From Fidelibacterota bacterium (GTDB lineage: Bacteria; Fidelibacterota; Marinisomatia; SCGC-AAA003-L08; D37C17), in assembly GCA_002711465.1 (NCBI GenBank), contig PARL01000010.1:1-7168 (forward strand): 7,168 nt of DNA, in the 5' to 3' direction. A model generated the notes under the pieces. It did no database searches and was not told where the DNA came from. It was given only the letters and a program-made list of their open reading frames with translations. The position numbers were made by a program, and so were the translations under genes. Below are positions 6,242 through 7,168 of this stretch, piece after piece. Positions within the stretch are counted from its first letter, which is position 1. Each line of letters starts with the position of its first letter.

Positions 6242-7168
6242 TTATTTTATAATTCCTAATTCATTCATACAATTTTTTATTTTTTCAAATGAAGCTTCAA
6301 TATTATCATCAACACCAACAGATAAACGAATTATTCCTTTACTTAATCCCATCTCAATTTGTTCTTCATCACTAATCTCGGAAGAAGTACTATTTCCTGG
6401 TAAACTAAATAAAGTTTTAAAATAACCTAAACTTACTGCAAGAAAACCAATTTTTTTTTCTTGCATTTTCTCCATTAATGATTCTGCTAAACTCTCATCA
6501 CCTACATCAATAGCTAAAATTCCGCTATAACCATATTTCAAATTCATAATATCTGTCATTAAAGGGTTTTGAGGATGACTATTTAAACCAGGATACATAA
6601 CTTTAATACCTAAGTTTTCTAAGCCTTCACTAATATATTTTGCATTCTTACTGTGTTGCTGCATTCTAATATGAAGCGTATGAATATTTTTTAAAATACT
6701 AGCAGATCTAAAACTATCAAGTACTGGACCGAGCAACATACACATGCCATTATTAACATCTGAAAGTTGTGAAATAAAGTCTTTAGTTGAGCTAATAGAG
6801 CCTGCAACACAATCAGATGTGCCATTTATAAATTTAGTCAATGAATGTATAACAATATCTGCACCATGATTTATTGGTGTTATAGACATGGGGCTAAAGG
6901 TATTATCAACGACTAATTTAATAGCATATTTTTTAGTGATTTTACTTAATCCTGGTAAATCTGAAACATCCAATAAAGGATTACTTATTGACTCACAATA
7001 AAGCATTTTTGTTTTTGAATTTATATTTTTCTTAACGTCACTTAAATCTAAAATATTAACAAACTTTACTGAAATACCGAATTTGGGTAACACGTTTTTA
7101 AATAAAGCATAAGTTCCCCCATAAATAGTACGAGATGAAATTATTTGATCTCCTTGTTCACAAATTTG
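6242..7168 (-). CDS. PLP-dependent transsulfuration-family enzyme, methionine gamma-lyase-like (5' end outside window)
   Basis: A Cys/Met-metabolism PLP enzyme (fold type I). Methionine gamma-lyase cleaves methionine to methanethiol, 2-oxobutyrate and ammonia. 308 codons are visible and the frame stays open to the right edge, so about 80-100 N-terminal residues are missing; the GTG at 7093 is an internal Val, since upstream codons encode the conserved SSRTIYGGTY. Counting from the edge, Tyr16 of YGGT should stack on PLP, Asp88 (VVDNTF) should contact the pyridine nitrogen, Lys112 (IHSLTKFINGTSD) should form the Schiff base, and Arg281 (RLSVG) should bind the substrate carboxylate. The MLLGP, YPGLNSHPQN and FLAVSLGY segments resemble plant-type methionine gamma-lyase more than cystathionine gamma-synthase. 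Cystathionine gamma-lyase or O-acylhomoserine sulfhydrylase activity cannot be excluded without the N-terminus. It converges on the plus-strand operon and has no obvious functional tie to it. Confidence 0.88.
   Translation of the reverse strand, partial: QICEQGDQIISSRTIYGGTYALFKNVLPKFGISVKFVNILDLSDVKKNINSKTKMLYCESISNPLLDVSDLPGLSKITKKYAIKLVVDNTFSPMSITPINHGADIVIHSLTKFINGTSDCVAGSISSTKDFISQLSDVNNGMCMLLGPVLDSFRSASILKNIHTLHIRMQQHSKNAKYISEGLENLGIKVMYPGLNSHPQNPLMTDIMNLKYGYSGILAIDVGDESLAESLMEKMQEKKIGFLAVSLGYFKTLFSLPGNSTSSEISDEEQIEMGLSKGIIRLSVGVDDNIEASFEKIKNCMNELGIIK

Noticed and set aside
7091..7093. GTG at 7093 as the true start of the lyase gene
   Set aside because: Upstream codons to the window edge are open and encode the conserved SSRTIYGGTY active-site segment, so the GTG is an internal valine.

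Overview
The window is a compact, very AT-rich piece of bacterial chromosome. The housekeeping genes point to the Fibrobacteres-Chlorobi-Bacteroidetes (FCB) side of the tree. Ffh has the GKPIKFIGVGE and FHPERMASRILGMGD motifs, and S16 continues past its core into a charged helix and an Ala/Glu/Pro tail, as FCB S16 proteins often do. With the low GC, short spacers and a YfhO-type membrane protein, a marine Marinimicrobia (SAR406)-like genome is my best guess. This is recalled family resemblance, not a computed placement.

Layout. Positions 1-526 (minus) hold rpsP, cut by the left window edge, with an in-frame 18/21-bp repeat coding its tail. Positions 561-1883 (minus) hold ffh, 34 nt upstream of rpsP, the conserved ffh-rpsP order. 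Positions 1979-3088 (minus) hold a GT4-like glycosyltransferase reading toward ffh. Only 17 bp away and divergent, positions 3106-5382 (plus) hold a large YfhO-family polytopic membrane protein. It is followed by a small DUF2007-like protein with a C-terminal zinc ribbon (5385-5696) and an unrecognised four-helix membrane protein (5717-6100), probably one operon. A 141-nt convergent spacer (6101-6241) contains a good Shine-Dalgarno site in front of a three-codon ORF, two inverted repeats and one direct repeat. Positions 6242-7168 (minus) hold the C-terminal three quarters of a PLP-dependent transsulfuration-family enzyme most like methionine gamma-lyase, cut by the right edge.

How the genes work together. 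ffh and rpsP serve co-translational membrane targeting and the small ribosomal subunit. The glycosyltransferase and the YfhO-like protein form a plausible cell-envelope glycosylation pair: a cytosolic sugar transferase, and a membrane GT-C-like enzyme acting on the outer face of the inner membrane. The two downstream small proteins may be accessory, but nothing in their sequence proves it. The lyase is a separate sulfur amino-acid catabolism gene.

I see no tRNA, rRNA, CRISPR array, insertion sequence or phage gene, and no strong evidence of a new defence or mobile system. No stretch over 300 bases lacks a gene. The observations most worth a second look are the S16 tail minisatellite, the 17-bp divergent start region, and the odd 6101-6241 spacer.
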